Source: a virus. From it: a DNA stretch of 43,028 nt. The stretch's first letter is position 1. Each line of letters opens with the position of its first letter. The notes beneath the pieces are model-generated. The model worked only from the letters and a program-made list of their open reading frames with translations. It was not told the DNA's origin and did not search any database. The DNA lies in IMG/VR virus record IMGVR_UViG_3300042549_003563, positions 1 through 43,028 of that record, one strand, 5' to 3'. A program made the translations under genes and the position numbers. This document shows positions 23,804-31,458 of this stretch, one piece after another.

Positions 23804-24023
23804 TTACGTTTTCCCCCTGACTTTTCGCCGCCAAAATTGTGTTACAGACCTGCACCGAGTGATAACCGTACGCCGAAAGAATCCCCGGCGATAATGCCAA
23901 CAACAGACGGCTCAAAACTTTTCCGTAACCGCACCAACGATATGCGTGAAATATACCGGCCCCTGCGGCAAAACATAGCCACGAAACCGCTAACGCCCGG
24001 TAAAATTCTGTGCTTAATTCCAT
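23523..24023 (-). CDS. Membrane protein, possibly overlapping lysis gene
   Basis: From the ATG at 24023 (GGAG about 10 bases upstream) the frame gives two hydrophobic helices (AVSWLCFAAGAGIFHAYRWC and LSRLLLALSPGILSAYGYH) and stays open to 23523, overlapping the 23803-23441 gene out of frame by 281 bases. The first 75 residues fill a gap that would otherwise be empty; the remainder looks less protein-like. Neighbours make a holin or spanin role conceivable but unproven. Confidence 0.45.
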   Translation of the reverse strand: MELSTEFYRALAVSWLCFAAGAGIFHAYRWCGYGKVLSRLLLALSPGILSAYGYHSVQVCNTILAAKSQGENVSARVYLTSVTSADLGDGLRVEREQYSTGGRSVCVEVPIGARATTGAHDSAESNAPASGGTGGSAFRLRGWGADSGGPFASFADDWRGGLGEPF

Positions 24024-24208
24024 ACGAGACTCACTCCGTAGCAAGTCGCCACGACCAATAATGCTGCTGATGCTGAATACACAAGCCAACGCAGATCCGG
24101 TCCAATGTGTGCAAGCAAAGTCTGCGCGGTTTGACTATCGACCGAGCCTTCGAAGCCTGGCAGATTGATGTCAATTCCGTCGTCTTTTTTGTCTTGCTGC
24201 TCACCCAT
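24014..24208 (-). CDS. Small single-span membrane protein, holin/spanin candidate
   Basis: 64 residues: a charged N-terminus (MGEQQDKKDDGIDINLPGFE), then a C-terminal hydrophobic helix (WLVYSASAALLVVATCYGVS). ATG at 24208; a GTG at 24214 is possible. Lies beside other membrane and secreted proteins, suggesting a lysis or envelope role by position only. Confidence 0.6.
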   Translation of the reverse strand: MGEQQDKKDDGIDINLPGFEGSVDSQTAQTLLAHIGPDLRWLVYSASAALLVVATCYGVSLVWN

Positions 24209-24252
24209 CGCCACCCGTCCGGCTGGAGTCTTTACTTGTTTGCACCACTATG

Positions 24253-24666
24253 CTAGTCGCCAGAGGCTCCGGACGCAACACAAGCCGACACGATGCCGCT
24301 CAACGTCCCCCGTGAATACCCCGTTCGCGTGACCTGTTTCCCGCTGCTGTCGGTCCACCGAAAAGCCGGAACCTGCCTGCTGAATTTCGCGTAACGAATC
24401 TCAACCGGCAGTTCTCCGGCCGTCGTCAAATCCGCTTTCAGCACCTTGCACGGTGCACACCAATCTTCAATGTGAATCTCAAGTACCGGCTTTGCTGCTG
24501 CTGCCTTTGGTGCAGCTTTCGCCTCCAGATCGCTGACACGAGCTTCCAACGCTGCCACCCTCGCAAGTAGTGTGACTGCGTCCGCAACGGTCGAAGGCGA
24601 CTCGTCCGCAGTTCCAACCAACGACAACGCCCCGAAGCACGCCGTAAAAATCAATAGCGTCCTCAT
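24253..24666 (-). CDS. Secreted thioredoxin-fold protein
   Basis: 137 residues. Signal peptide 1-20 (RTLLIFTACFGALSLVGTA), a short coiled coil at 27-50 (LLARVAALEARVSDLEAK), then a thioredoxin fold with active site Cys70-Ala-Pro-Cys73 (DWCAPCK) and a likely cis-proline at 100 (QVPAF). Expected to act in the periplasm as oxidoreductase or isomerase. The start is ATGA-coupled to the papain-like gene before it, and the ribosome-binding site sits in CACACAGGGGGGAGG. The coupling suggests that it helps fold or activate the cysteine protease. Confidence 0.82.
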   Translation of the reverse strand: MRTLLIFTACFGALSLVGTADESPSTVADAVTLLARVAALEARVSDLEAKAAPKAAAAKPVLEIHIEDWCAPCKVLKADLTTAGELPVEIRYAKFSRQVPAFRWTDSSGKQVTRTGYSRGTLSGIVSACVASGASGD

Positions 24667-25517
24667 GCAAAGTATCCTCCCCCCTGTGTGATTCTGTCAT
24701 ATCGTTCCACCATCCTGTCGGGTGCCAACAGAAAGCCCCCAAACGGCTCGCATTGGTCTTTCTGGAGTTGCTCGTAACATCGACGGCTCATCAGGTAGTA
24801 ACCGTCGCCATGTGAATTCCAAACGCACAGATACCACTGGCCACCGTGCTCTTCAGCCCAGATGATTTCCGTCGCGTGACCACCGCCGGAACGTGGTGCG
24901 GAATCCATGCACCTTCGTCCGCCAACCCGCTTCCAATCGACGCCCCATAGCGTCCCGATGTGGATACTCGAACCCGCAGCCACAGCCGCAAGTGCCCCGT
25001 CCCAGTCCGGCATTGGCCCTGACTCTGTCACGTGAGGAATCTCAATCTTCAACCCGCTGCAATACCGTCGAAACTCGGTCGCACTCCGGCACCACCGGCT
25101 GTAAGGCCATGCGGATTCCATCGGCAATCCTGCACCCAATCCCAGCTTCGAAACGCCGTCAACCAGTAACCGCACGCCGCTGTGTATCGACGTTCCCTGA
25201 TCGCGTCCGACCTGCCCTTCGCTCATGAGGAATTCACTGGCCTGGTAGGCAAACATCTCCGACAATGTCGGCATGACCTGACGGCCTGAACAATACCAAG
25301 TACGATACTCTTCCCCGTTGGCGGTCGCATTGCCCTGGCAATCGTTCCGCTGCTGCCGTTCGACCTGCATCACTCGGAGCGGACTGTTCTTCGGATCTCG
25401 TAACACGTCCAAATAGCCCGAAAAGTCAGACGCACGCACAACAGGGACCGATAACGATTCCGCAACTGCTGCACGCTCTGCGTCAGATGGTCTAAACAAT
25501 CCGCTAGTTCCCGGCAT
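24663..25517 (-). CDS. Papain-like cysteine peptidase domain protein
   Basis: 284 residues from the ATG at 25517, behind a perfect AGGAGGT. The order of catalytic residues fits peptidase clan CA: Gln55/56 and Cys60 in QQRNDCQGNA, His214 in GGGHATEI, Asn234 in VWNSHGDGY. No signal peptide, so it needs a holin or acts in the cytoplasm. Possible roles: lysis through peptide cross-link cleavage, virion protein processing or attack on host proteins. Remote resemblance judged by motifs only. Confidence 0.65.
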   Translation of the reverse strand: MPGTSGLFRPSDAERAAVAESLSVPVVRASDFSGYLDVLRDPKNSPLRVMQVERQQRNDCQGNATANGEEYRTWYCSGRQVMPTLSEMFAYQASEFLMSEGQVGRDQGTSIHSGVRLLVDGVSKLGLGAGLPMESAWPYSRWCRSATEFRRYCSGLKIEIPHVTESGPMPDWDGALAAVAAGSSIHIGTLWGVDWKRVGGRRCMDSAPRSGGGHATEIIWAEEHGGQWYLCVWNSHGDGYYLMSRRCYEQLQKDQCEPFGGFLLAPDRMVERYDRITQGGGYFA

Positions 25518-26199
25518 TTGAATACCTCCTGATCCATGCAGCCTGCTTTTGTGCGGTCCAACCATCGCCACCGAATCCAATGGACTCAGCCCGAAGCAAT
25601 GGCAGAAAGGAATCCTTTCTCGCCTGCAGATTCGCCGCACCGAACCATTCAGCCGCCATCGCTTCGGACGTGATTTCGCCACGCTCCAGCCTGTCCGCCA
25701 AGTCTCCCTGTGCAGCTCGCCACGCCCGCTCATACGCCCGGAAGGCCACAGCCACGTCATCGGCTGGAATGTCTGGCTTTGGCGTGATTGGATCGACCTG
25801 CTGAATTGCCCGAACTGTCAGCACTCGCCGTCGCATGTCTGACAGATCCTGACTGCCCGCAGGCAAGATTATCAACTCAACAGACCCCGCTGCCAGTCCT
25901 CGCAAGACGTAGCCGTTCGCCCGTGTGACTTGCCGTTCTTCGAGCCCCTTGCCGCCTGCGAATTTGCTAAAAATAACCGACCCCGATTTAACGGCAGTGA
26001 CCTGCACGACTCCTGGAGGCGAAGGAATAACATGCAGGCCACTGTCCGATTGGATCAGGTACAGCTCGTCGGTTGCGAACTCATCAACCTCCGGCGGTTG
26101 TGGGGCCTCCTCAATCTCTTCCCGAGGTGGCCGCATGCCTTCCGGGAAGTCGATTGTCGGCGGTTGGAACAGACAGCACAACAGCAGCAGAATCTGCAT
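25504..26199 (-). CDS. Secreted protein with signal peptide (231 aa)
   Basis: MQILLLLCCLFQPPTIDFPE is a signal peptide, followed by a Pro/Glu linker and a beta domain (LYLIQSDSGLHVIPSPPGVV). The C-terminal third is helical with AYERAWRAAQGDLADRLERG. ATG at 26199 with CAGGAG 8 bases upstream. Overlaps the peptidase by 14 bases. Likely periplasmic partner of the lysis/envelope cluster; family not recognised. Confidence 0.65.
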   Translation of the reverse strand: MQILLLLCCLFQPPTIDFPEGMRPPREEIEEAPQPPEVDEFATDELYLIQSDSGLHVIPSPPGVVQVTAVKSGSVIFSKFAGGKGLEERQVTRANGYVLRGLAAGSVELIILPAGSQDLSDMRRRVLTVRAIQQVDPITPKPDIPADDVAVAFRAYERAWRAAQGDLADRLERGEITSEAMAAEWFGAANLQARKDSFLPLLRAESIGFGGDGWTAQKQAAWIRRYSNAGN

Positions 26200-26204
26200 C
26201 GAAA

Positions 26205-26660
26205 TCACTCCTGACAGGCTGCCACAATCGCTGCCGCTTTCGCCGCTGGAAGCGTCATGAATGTTCCGATGCCATGGTCGACAATTCGCAGAGCTGCTGG
26301 CGTGTCAATCTGGTATCGACCAACATCCGCAGGCAGTCCGGTCTTCTTGGCTTTCTTGCGTTCCTCGCCTCGCAGCCGTCGACATTCCGCCAGGATCTTT
26401 GCCGCTCCCGCGCTCCGTTGTTTTGCTGCCAATTTTGCGTCTGAATTGTGCTCAGATACTGATCGCTGCACTTCTTGATCGTTGCTGATTCCACGGCATT
26501 TTTTCAGGAAATTGATCAGCATTGGCCCGAGTGTATTGAGCAGCGTAAGCCATGTTACAGGATCAAATTGAACCTTCTGGCCTTCGTCGCCTTCGCAGAC
26601 CATCGCTCCGGTTTTGTTTGCCACAGTTTTGAAAAAATCATCCACCAGTTTACTTACCAT
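26205..26660 (-). CDS. Hypothetical basic protein with hydrophobic helix (151 aa)
   Basis: MVSKLVDDFFKTVANKTGAM starts at 26660. A segment TWLTLLNTLGPMLINFLKKC (about 36-55) is amphipathic to hydrophobic, followed by a Lys/Arg-rich helix (RRLRGEERKKAKKTG). Could associate with membrane. No family recognised. Confidence 0.6.
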   Translation of the reverse strand: MVSKLVDDFFKTVANKTGAMVCEGDEGQKVQFDPVTWLTLLNTLGPMLINFLKKCRGISNDQEVQRSVSEHNSDAKLAAKQRSAGAAKILAECRRLRGEERKKAKKTGLPADVGRYQIDTPAALRIVDHGIGTFMTLPAAKAAAIVAACQE

Positions 26661-27037
26661 CGCCTGCACCTCCAAACCCAAATCCCATAAACCCTGACAG
26701 CCAACCACATGGCCAGCCGTCGATATCTGCCTACGCCAGCCTCACGCAGGAGCCGCAAAAACACCGCGTCTGCAATTGTCCTGTCCTCGATGCACTCGGC
26801 TGTCTCGCATAGCCTGTCATGCCAGAGGGACGCCCAGCGATATTCCGGCGACAATGGCAACCCAAAGATTGACCACCCCCACCATGGGATGCTGGCACCG
26901 TCCCAGCGATATTCCTCCCGCAGGTTTAACGTCATCCAGCAAGCGTTATCGCGTATGATCGCACAGAACACGTCCCGTGTCAGCTCAAGGTATGTACCAT
27001 CGCCACAAACTGGGAGGTCGTTGCCGTTGGTGATCAT
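26654..27037 (-). CDS. DUF1353 family protein
   Basis: 127 residues. EYRWDGASIPWWGWSIFGLP, then ASLWHDRLCE and DAVFLRLLREAGVG, are the hallmark of DUF1353, common in phage lysis/tail regions. The C-terminus is hydrophobic and aromatic (LAMWLAVRVYGIWVWRCRRW), possibly membrane-associated. Biochemical role unknown. Confidence 0.8.
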   Translation of the reverse strand: MITNGNDLPVCGDGTYLELTRDVFCAIIRDNACWMTLNLREEYRWDGASIPWWGWSIFGLPLSPEYRWASLWHDRLCETAECIEDRTIADAVFLRLLREAGVGRYRRLAMWLAVRVYGIWVWRCRRW

Positions 27038-27039
27038 GC

Positions 27040-27273
27040 TCACTGCTGGCCGTCCCGCTCAGATCTTGCGTACATCGCTTCCAGCACATCTCCTGAGTAT
27101 TTCTCAGCCACAAATTCTTGGCAGATCCCGCGCACAAAATTCTCCAGCGTCATGACCGCTGCTTCCCGCCGTGTGTAGCCTTCGCTTGTGAAAAGCTTTT
27201 GCCCGTTGGCGTGCCTGATGGAAGTGTACCACTGCCCGTCATCGCCTTGATTGTACTCCACTCGGTACTTCAT
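27040..27273 (-). CDS. DUF1508-like small protein (77 aa)
   Basis: ATG at 27273 follows a T-run and CACACAAGCACAATCGAAAGG leader. YRVEYNQGDDGQWYTSIRHA, then NGQKLFTSEGYTRREAA, match the DUF1508/YegP pattern of a beta hairpin followed by Glu-Gly-Tyr. First gene downstream of the 27274-27709 control region. Its role in phages is not known. Confidence 0.6.
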   Translation of the reverse strand: MKYRVEYNQGDDGQWYTSIRHANGQKLFTSEGYTRREAAVMTLENFVRGICQEFVAEKYSGDVLEAMYARSERDGQQ

Positions 27274-27304
27274 CGCTGTCGCCTTTCGATTGTGCTTGTG
27301 TGTC

Positions 27305-27355
27305 AAAAAACAGGGGGCAGGGTTTTTCGGACACAACCCCGAAAAGCTCCCTGCC
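27305..27355 (-). terminator. Hairpin with T-run before the DUF1508 gene
   Basis: Minus-strand GGCAGGG (27355-27349) pairs with CCCTGCC (27322-27316); the inner CTTTTCGG/CCGAAAAA arms pair with one offset, and TTTTTT (27310-27305) follows after CCCTG. Lies between promoter 27592-27564 and the gene it should drive, so it could be an attenuator where an antitermination factor acts. Confidence 0.6.
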
Positions 27356-27563
27356 AAGCTCGACCCTCACGAGGGACCGCATGGGGGAACTAGGCTCCCT
27401 GTCGCGTGAATCATACCACGCTTTTTTTTTCAGGCCACCTCAGATCCTGACCGCCGGAAAAGATACTTCCCGCACGCACGCGTGAAAGAGAATCACGCTC
27501 AAAACAGCCCAAAAGGAAGCGAAGCAGGGGGGGTCTATGGAAATAGGGAAAAATCTCTCTTTT

Positions 27564-27592
27564 TTATATATATTACCAGTCTTTTTACTCAA
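27564..27592 (-). promoter_or_regulatory. Candidate late promoter
   Basis: TTGAGT (27592-27587) then TATATA at 16-base spacing or ATATAA at 17. The surrounding sequence is the most AT-rich of the window. It fires toward the late genes. The phased repeats begin three bases upstream of the -35 box, which suggests activator or repressor control. Confidence 0.6.
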
Positions 27593-27594
27593 AA

Positions 27595-27644
27595 AGATAA
27601 TTCCCTGCCCTCTTGGAATTATCTGGAATCATGCGGAATTATCT
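27595..27644. repeat. Phased 10-bp repeats upstream of the late promoter
   Basis: Plus strand: GGAATTATCT (27615-27624), GGAATCATGC (27625-27634), GGAATTATCT (27635-27644), and the inverted copy AGATAATTCC (27595-27604) separated by exactly one 10-bp unit. Perfect register on one helical face fits a cooperatively binding protein: operator, activator site or iteron origin. Confidence 0.7.
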
Positions 27645-27671
27645 CCCGGACCCCCGAAATAGCTCCGGGAA

Positions 27672-27699
27672 ATTTCCAGGCTGATTCCATGATATTTCC
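27672..27699. repeat. GGAA motifs at 11-bp spacing
   Basis: On the minus strand GGAAAT (27699-27694), GGAATC (27688-27683) and GGAAAT (27677-27672) repeat every 11 bases and share GGAA with the neighbouring 10-bp repeats. Probably part of the same binding array. Confidence 0.5.
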
Positions 27700-27709
27700 G
27701 ACCCGAAAA

Positions 27710-29878
27710 TCACTCAGAATTTTCCAAACTCATCCACAAAGTGACCGGCTTTGTGGCTGCCTCACTGACCTGAGATGTCACCAATTCGCTTGCCAGAAGC
27801 GTCTGAAGCACCTCCTGCCGTTGTTTCGGTGTCAACTTACGTGTTCTCCGCGTAATCTCCGTCATCGTCCACCAGCCGCCAGGTCGCTCCAGAAGCAGCG
27901 AACGCACTTGGTTGACCTGTCGCTCGAACTCGCTGCCGCTGACGTGTCTATCGGCCGCCTGAAGCATTCGGCGCGTAAGCCAATTGTTCAGCCGGATTGC
28001 CCGGTCCGCATCCTCGAGCTGGATCGTCGGCCAATCCTCGCCCTCTGCCCGGCTGCAGGCAAACAACAGGGCCAGCTTGTTCGTTTTTTCGGCTGCTCGT
28101 GACCAGATCGCCGATCTGATCGGTGACTCACTCATCCGCCGTTTGCTGATGTCAATTGTGTGCTGATGCAGTCGCTTGTGGGCCGCTTCGTCCCTGTCCA
28201 CCCTCCGGGGGTGTGCTCCTCCTGTTGCACCTGCCAAATTCCCGGCGTGCGTTTTCAAATCCAGCCACCACTTCGCCCGCTCGATGATCGCCTCAGGAAT
28301 CTCATTCTCCGACGGCTCCTGATAATCCACGTATTTTCGCGACTCGAAAACCAGACACCTTCCGATCAATCCGCCTTTCAGATTGTCTTCGGTTAAACTC
28401 TCCCAGAAGCCCTCAGGGACGGACGTGCCGTACACCACAGCGTGTGGGTACAATAGCCGCTTGACCTTGTTCCGATCCCCGTACGCATCCGAAATCCATT
28501 CCGAATCAGCAGAGGAAAACAACTGCATCAGGACTGCCGAAATCTGCACCAAGTGCGGACTGCCCCGGTCCTGCATTGCCATCACCAAATGGCCGATCTC
28601 GTCAAGCTGGAAAAGCGTCAACCACTGTTCCGCCATGGTGCTGATAATGCCTGCGTGACTGCCGATTCTCTCAGGCCCGACCACCTCATTATGACCTGCC
28701 CCGCGAAGGATGTTGCGGTTCAACTTTCGGCTGTGATCCTTACCGCCTCCAGACGGTGCCAGCCCAATTACAAATAGATTTGTCCGTGTCCTGACCTTGT
28801 CGACGACCTTGCCGCCGGTCAACGTGCTCATCAGCGACAACGCCCCAGCCAGCGCCAACTCCGGAAGCGGATAGTGTGCTGTCTGCAGGTTGTGAGTCAT
28901 CACATCGCCAATCAATCCCGGAATGTGCATCAGTTCTTCCGGCAGTTTCGTGTCGCTTGGCGTCGTCTGGATTTGTGCCACTGGCTTCGGGGCGATGATT
29001 CCGGACAGATCCACGCCGCTAAGATCGACGTCGGGAAATGCTGTCGGCAGTTTGGCCGCTCGTGCGGTCCCGTTCGTTCGCCCGTTTTTTGTCGCCTCTT
29101 GCAACTCACTGTCACGCAATGGTGGAGTGTTCCGCAGGTTCCAACCCCTCAACAGATCCAGCACCTGTTCATCGCTGAGACGGTTGCCGACGTCGTCTCT
29201 TAGCGAATGCAAATGACCGGATAGATGAAACGCCGCGTTCCGCAAATTGCCCTTTGTTTCGCCAGGCACCGCATCAGCATACGCCGTCGCTCGTGTCAGG
29301 ATGTCGCCGCACGCCAATCCAGACGCCACAGCCCTTGGCGGTACTGCAGTCTGCTGTGTCGGTGTCAGGTACTGACGACAGATCGCATCAATAGCCGTCT
29401 GGCCATCGCCAATCAACTCGAAGCCTGTGACCACTTCGCCTGTTATCGCCCAAAATCTGGCGTGGTCATAGCATTCGAGTTGCTGCTTCTCATCCCCAAA
29501 TTTCTTGACACAGATCGCCCCGGCTGGCTTGCGTGCCCGCGTCAGGAATTTGATGCCTTGACCGCTCGGCGAATACTCACCATAAGCTACGCCTCGCAAC
29601 TGATCGGCAATAGGTTTCGCCCAGTCCCGCAGACGTCCCTGATCGTCAAGGCAGTTGTCCAGATCAATGCCGGTAAACGGATCTTCGATTCCAATCGCAA
29701 TCCGCTGATGTTGTGAGACAGAATCAAAGTCTGTCCATGTGTTTGCGTCGTTGCTTTTTGCCCACGCCTGACCGTCAGCCTGAAGCGGGATTTTCGTCCC
29801 GTTGTGCAGCCCCCACCGCATCCATCGGCGGTAAAATTTCAGTTCGTCAGGAACTCGTCTGTAGTAGTCAATGGTCAT
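27710..29878 (-). CDS. Prim-pol / DUF3987-type primase-helicase
   Basis: 722 residues. The N-terminal 180 are an archaeo-eukaryotic primase-like domain: GIDLDNC at 70-76 (metal-binding acidic pair) and YSPSGQGIKF at 102-111. The central and C-terminal part is DUF3987 helicase/ATPase-like, with Walker A GLAPSGGGKD at 372-381 and Walker B FQLDEIGH at 423-430; the end looks like a winged helix (WWTMTEITRRTRKLTPKQRQ). Should prime and unwind phage DNA. Isolated by a terminator upstream and the control region downstream. Confidence 0.87.
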   Translation of the reverse strand: MTIDYYRRVPDELKFYRRWMRWGLHNGTKIPLQADGQAWAKSNDANTWTDFDSVSQHQRIAIGIEDPFTGIDLDNCLDDQGRLRDWAKPIADQLRGVAYGEYSPSGQGIKFLTRARKPAGAICVKKFGDEKQQLECYDHARFWAITGEVVTGFELIGDGQTAIDAICRQYLTPTQQTAVPPRAVASGLACGDILTRATAYADAVPGETKGNLRNAAFHLSGHLHSLRDDVGNRLSDEQVLDLLRGWNLRNTPPLRDSELQEATKNGRTNGTARAAKLPTAFPDVDLSGVDLSGIIAPKPVAQIQTTPSDTKLPEELMHIPGLIGDVMTHNLQTAHYPLPELALAGALSLMSTLTGGKVVDKVRTRTNLFVIGLAPSGGGKDHSRKLNRNILRGAGHNEVVGPERIGSHAGIISTMAEQWLTLFQLDEIGHLVMAMQDRGSPHLVQISAVLMQLFSSADSEWISDAYGDRNKVKRLLYPHAVVYGTSVPEGFWESLTEDNLKGGLIGRCLVFESRKYVDYQEPSENEIPEAIIERAKWWLDLKTHAGNLAGATGGAHPRRVDRDEAAHKRLHQHTIDISKRRMSESPIRSAIWSRAAEKTNKLALLFACSRAEGEDWPTIQLEDADRAIRLNNWLTRRMLQAADRHVSGSEFERQVNQVRSLLLERPGGWWTMTEITRRTRKLTPKQRQEVLQTLLASELVTSQVSEAATKPVTLWMSLENSE

Positions 29879-29893
29879 GATTCAAAACCCAAT

Positions 29894-29963
29894 AAAAAAA
29901 ACCCGCCTTACCGGGTCGAAGTCCGGCAAGACGGGTTAAGATTCGGCGGTAGTATCCGCCGAA
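29894..29963 (-). terminator. Tandem hairpin intrinsic terminator
   Basis: Minus strand: TTCGGCGG/CCGCCGAA (29963-29956 with 29949-29942), then AACCCG...CGGGTT (29937-29932 with 29905-29900) with internal CCGG pairs, followed by eight T (29901-29894). Ends the operon of small genes. The 144-bp gap 29879-30022 otherwise holds only the leader of the primase gene, and the hairpin lies 16 bases from its ATG. Confidence 0.85.
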
Positions 29964-30022
29964 ATTTGTGTCACGTTTTCGCCGCTCGCTTCGACTCGAT
30001 TGGCGTCAACCTGTGTTAGATG

Positions 30023-30310
30023 TCAAGGATTGCTGGACGGCTCTGTGTCCGCCAGTTTCGCCGCCCATTCCCACACCTTATCAGCCGTGAAATCTCTGGC
30101 CTCTGGATTATAGCACCATTCGGTCCCCACCAGCGCCACGGCAAACCGCCGTACCAACTCCGCCCGCTGCTCTTGCTCTGGCGTAATATGCTTGTCTCGC
30201 CACTCGCCGCAGAATGCAAACCGGTCCGTGTTTTCCATTGCCGGATATCGCCAACACATGCCCATAGGCTCTTTGAAAAACCGACACCCCTCACACAGTC
30301 GCTCAGCCAT
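30023..30310 (-). CDS. Cys-rich small protein (95 aa)
   Basis: Starts MAERLCEGCRFFKEPMGMCW; CEGC, CW, and FAFCGEW give four cysteines suited to one zinc. The remainder is helical and acidic. ATG at 30310 behind GGTGAT; a GTG at 30319 overlaps the upstream stop. Common in phage operons of short zinc proteins; role unknown. Confidence 0.65.
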   Translation of the reverse strand: MAERLCEGCRFFKEPMGMCWRYPAMENTDRFAFCGEWRDKHITPEQEQRAELVRRFAVALVGTEWCYNPEARDFTADKVWEWAAKLADTEPSSNP

Positions 30311-30315
30311 CGCTA

Positions 30316-30555
30316 TCACCGCCCTTTGTTTTTGTACGCCTCAATTGCCTGCGTAAATGCTGCCAGTCGTCCATAGATCTTAATATTTCGCCGCAAATCC
30401 AATAGGCTCATCCATGCCCAATCACCGCCAAAATCAATCCTTGCTGCTGGTGCACCACGTGCCGCGCGTCTCTGGTTAAATTCGACAAACCTGAATGTAA
30501 AATCATCAGCCATTACTACCTCTCCGAACTCATCAAATTTTTCAAACTGTTGCAT
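30316..30555 (-). CDS. Hypothetical small protein (79 aa)
   Basis: The ATG overlaps the previous stop by one base (TGATG at 30555). Begins MQQFEKFDEFGEVVMADDFT, is rich in Phe and Arg (RFVEFNQRRAARGAPAARID), and ends in a Lys-rich helix. No family recognised. Confidence 0.6.
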   Translation of the reverse strand: MQQFEKFDEFGEVVMADDFTFRFVEFNQRRAARGAPAARIDFGGDWAWMSLLDLRRNIKIYGRLAAFTQAIEAYKNKGR

Positions 30556-30800
30556 CACTCGTATCCCGTCGACCCTCGTCGGTACTCTCCTACCGTCCAT
30601 TCGAGCCAACCGCCCTCCTGTTTCGCCACCTCGCCGGATGCCTCCAGGCACTCCGGATGCATCCGCACCGTACCGGCATCTCCACTGATAGCAAACCGAT
30701 AACTATCGTACGGCTGCCCGACCTCAATAGTCTCGCCGCACCAGTCGCACCGCCTGCGCTTGCGGGATTTTTTCACTGATTGATGCTGAAACGTCCTCAT
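30555..30800 (-). CDS. Zinc-finger-like protein (81 aa)
   Basis: SRKRRRCDWCGETIEVGQPY carries a CxxC, and MHPECLEA provides His and Cys about 30 residues later: a CCHC-type treble clef like that in HNH/LIM-type small phage proteins, but with no nuclease His-Asn motif. Basic N-terminus. ATGA-coupled to the upstream gene. Confidence 0.65.
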   Translation of the reverse strand: MRTFQHQSVKKSRKRRRCDWCGETIEVGQPYDSYRFAISGDAGTVRMHPECLEASGEVAKQEGGWLEWTVGEYRRGSTGYE

Positions 30801-31087
30801 GGCGAACCCTCCGGATTTGTTGGAGTGTTGCCCGTCAGGATCTCGACGACCTCGGCAAGGTTAGACGCAAATACGCACCTGACGCTACTGTGAGGCTCAA
30901 ATCCAAATACTGTCGCCTGCCCCGCTCTGCTTATCGCCGCATCGATCCGCCGATACACCTTCACCAGATCCTCAACCATTGCCTGGGCAAGGATACCAGT
31001 GTCAACAGCTCGGCCGCTTTCGATAAATTCCGCCCGCTCACGATCAGTCTGCAGATCGCCCCACAACAACTTACTAAGGTCTCGCAT
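30797..31087 (-). CDS. Hypothetical protein (96 aa)
   Basis: ATG at 31087 behind GAGGAGGG. MRDLSKLLWGDLQTDRERAE is followed by helices (GILAQAMVEDLVKVYRRID) and ends NTPTNPEGSP. No family recognised. Mid-operon, ATGA to the zinc-finger gene. Confidence 0.6.
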   Translation of the reverse strand: MRDLSKLLWGDLQTDRERAEFIESGRAVDTGILAQAMVEDLVKVYRRIDAAISRAGQATVFGFEPHSSVRCVFASNLAEVVEILTGNTPTNPEGSP

Positions 31088-31098
31088 ATCAGCCCTCC

Positions 31099-31458
31099 TC
31101 ATCTTACCTGTCGTCGATTCATCACCATTCCCGCCAACTCCCTCAGCCCTGGGTGCCACTCAGTTGTCGATCCTGTCGCCTCTCGTGCGTGTAGGCACAC
31201 CCGCAGGCGCCACGGAGAAGCGGCACTCAGTTCAACTCGCACCCGATACGCATGAGCATACAGCACCAAATTCGTTAACTGATTCCAGTCCCATGTGCTT
31301 AAATCGCCAGGTAGACAAAACTCAATCCCATTGCCGCACTGACGTATTCGCTTTGGCCGATGGCTGCCAATCCATGCGTCCAGCATGTCCCACGCTATTG
31401 CCTGGCGCTCGCTGCAGTCCTCGCGGGTTTTCAGTTCCTTGCTGTTGTTTTTGCTCAT
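31099..31458 (-). CDS. Hypothetical protein (119 aa)
   Basis: MSKNNSKELKTREDCSERQA, then a Trp-containing alpha/beta region (LSTWDWNQLTNLVLYAHAYR), C-terminus RELAGMVMNRRQVR. Coupled by ATGA (31458-31455). No family recognised. Confidence 0.6.
   Translation of the reverse strand: MSKNNSKELKTREDCSERQAIAWDMLDAWIGSHRPKRIRQCGNGIEFCLPGDLSTWDWNQLTNLVLYAHAYRVRVELSAASPWRLRVCLHAREATGSTTEWHPGLRELAGMVMNRRQVR

Larger units (their letters stand above)
27274..27709. other. 436-bp non-coding control region
   Basis: No supportable gene. On the minus strand it contains, in order: GGAA motifs at 11-bp spacing (27699-27672), a 6-bp stem (CCGGGA/TCCCGG-type, 27669-27645), 10-bp repeats (27644-27595), a sigma70-like promoter (27592-27564), a G-rich stretch, hairpins GCGTGATTCTCTTTCACGC and GCGTGGTATGATTCACGC, an A10 tract, a CCCTC-GT-GAGGG hairpin and a long terminator-like hairpin (27355-27316). 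It lies between the primase-helicase gene and the late genes, a plausible late-promoter region and/or replication origin. Confidence 0.75.

Noticed and set aside
27595-27644. CRISPR-like interpretation of the phased repeats
   Set aside because: Units are 10 bp with no unique spacers; they fit protein-binding sites.
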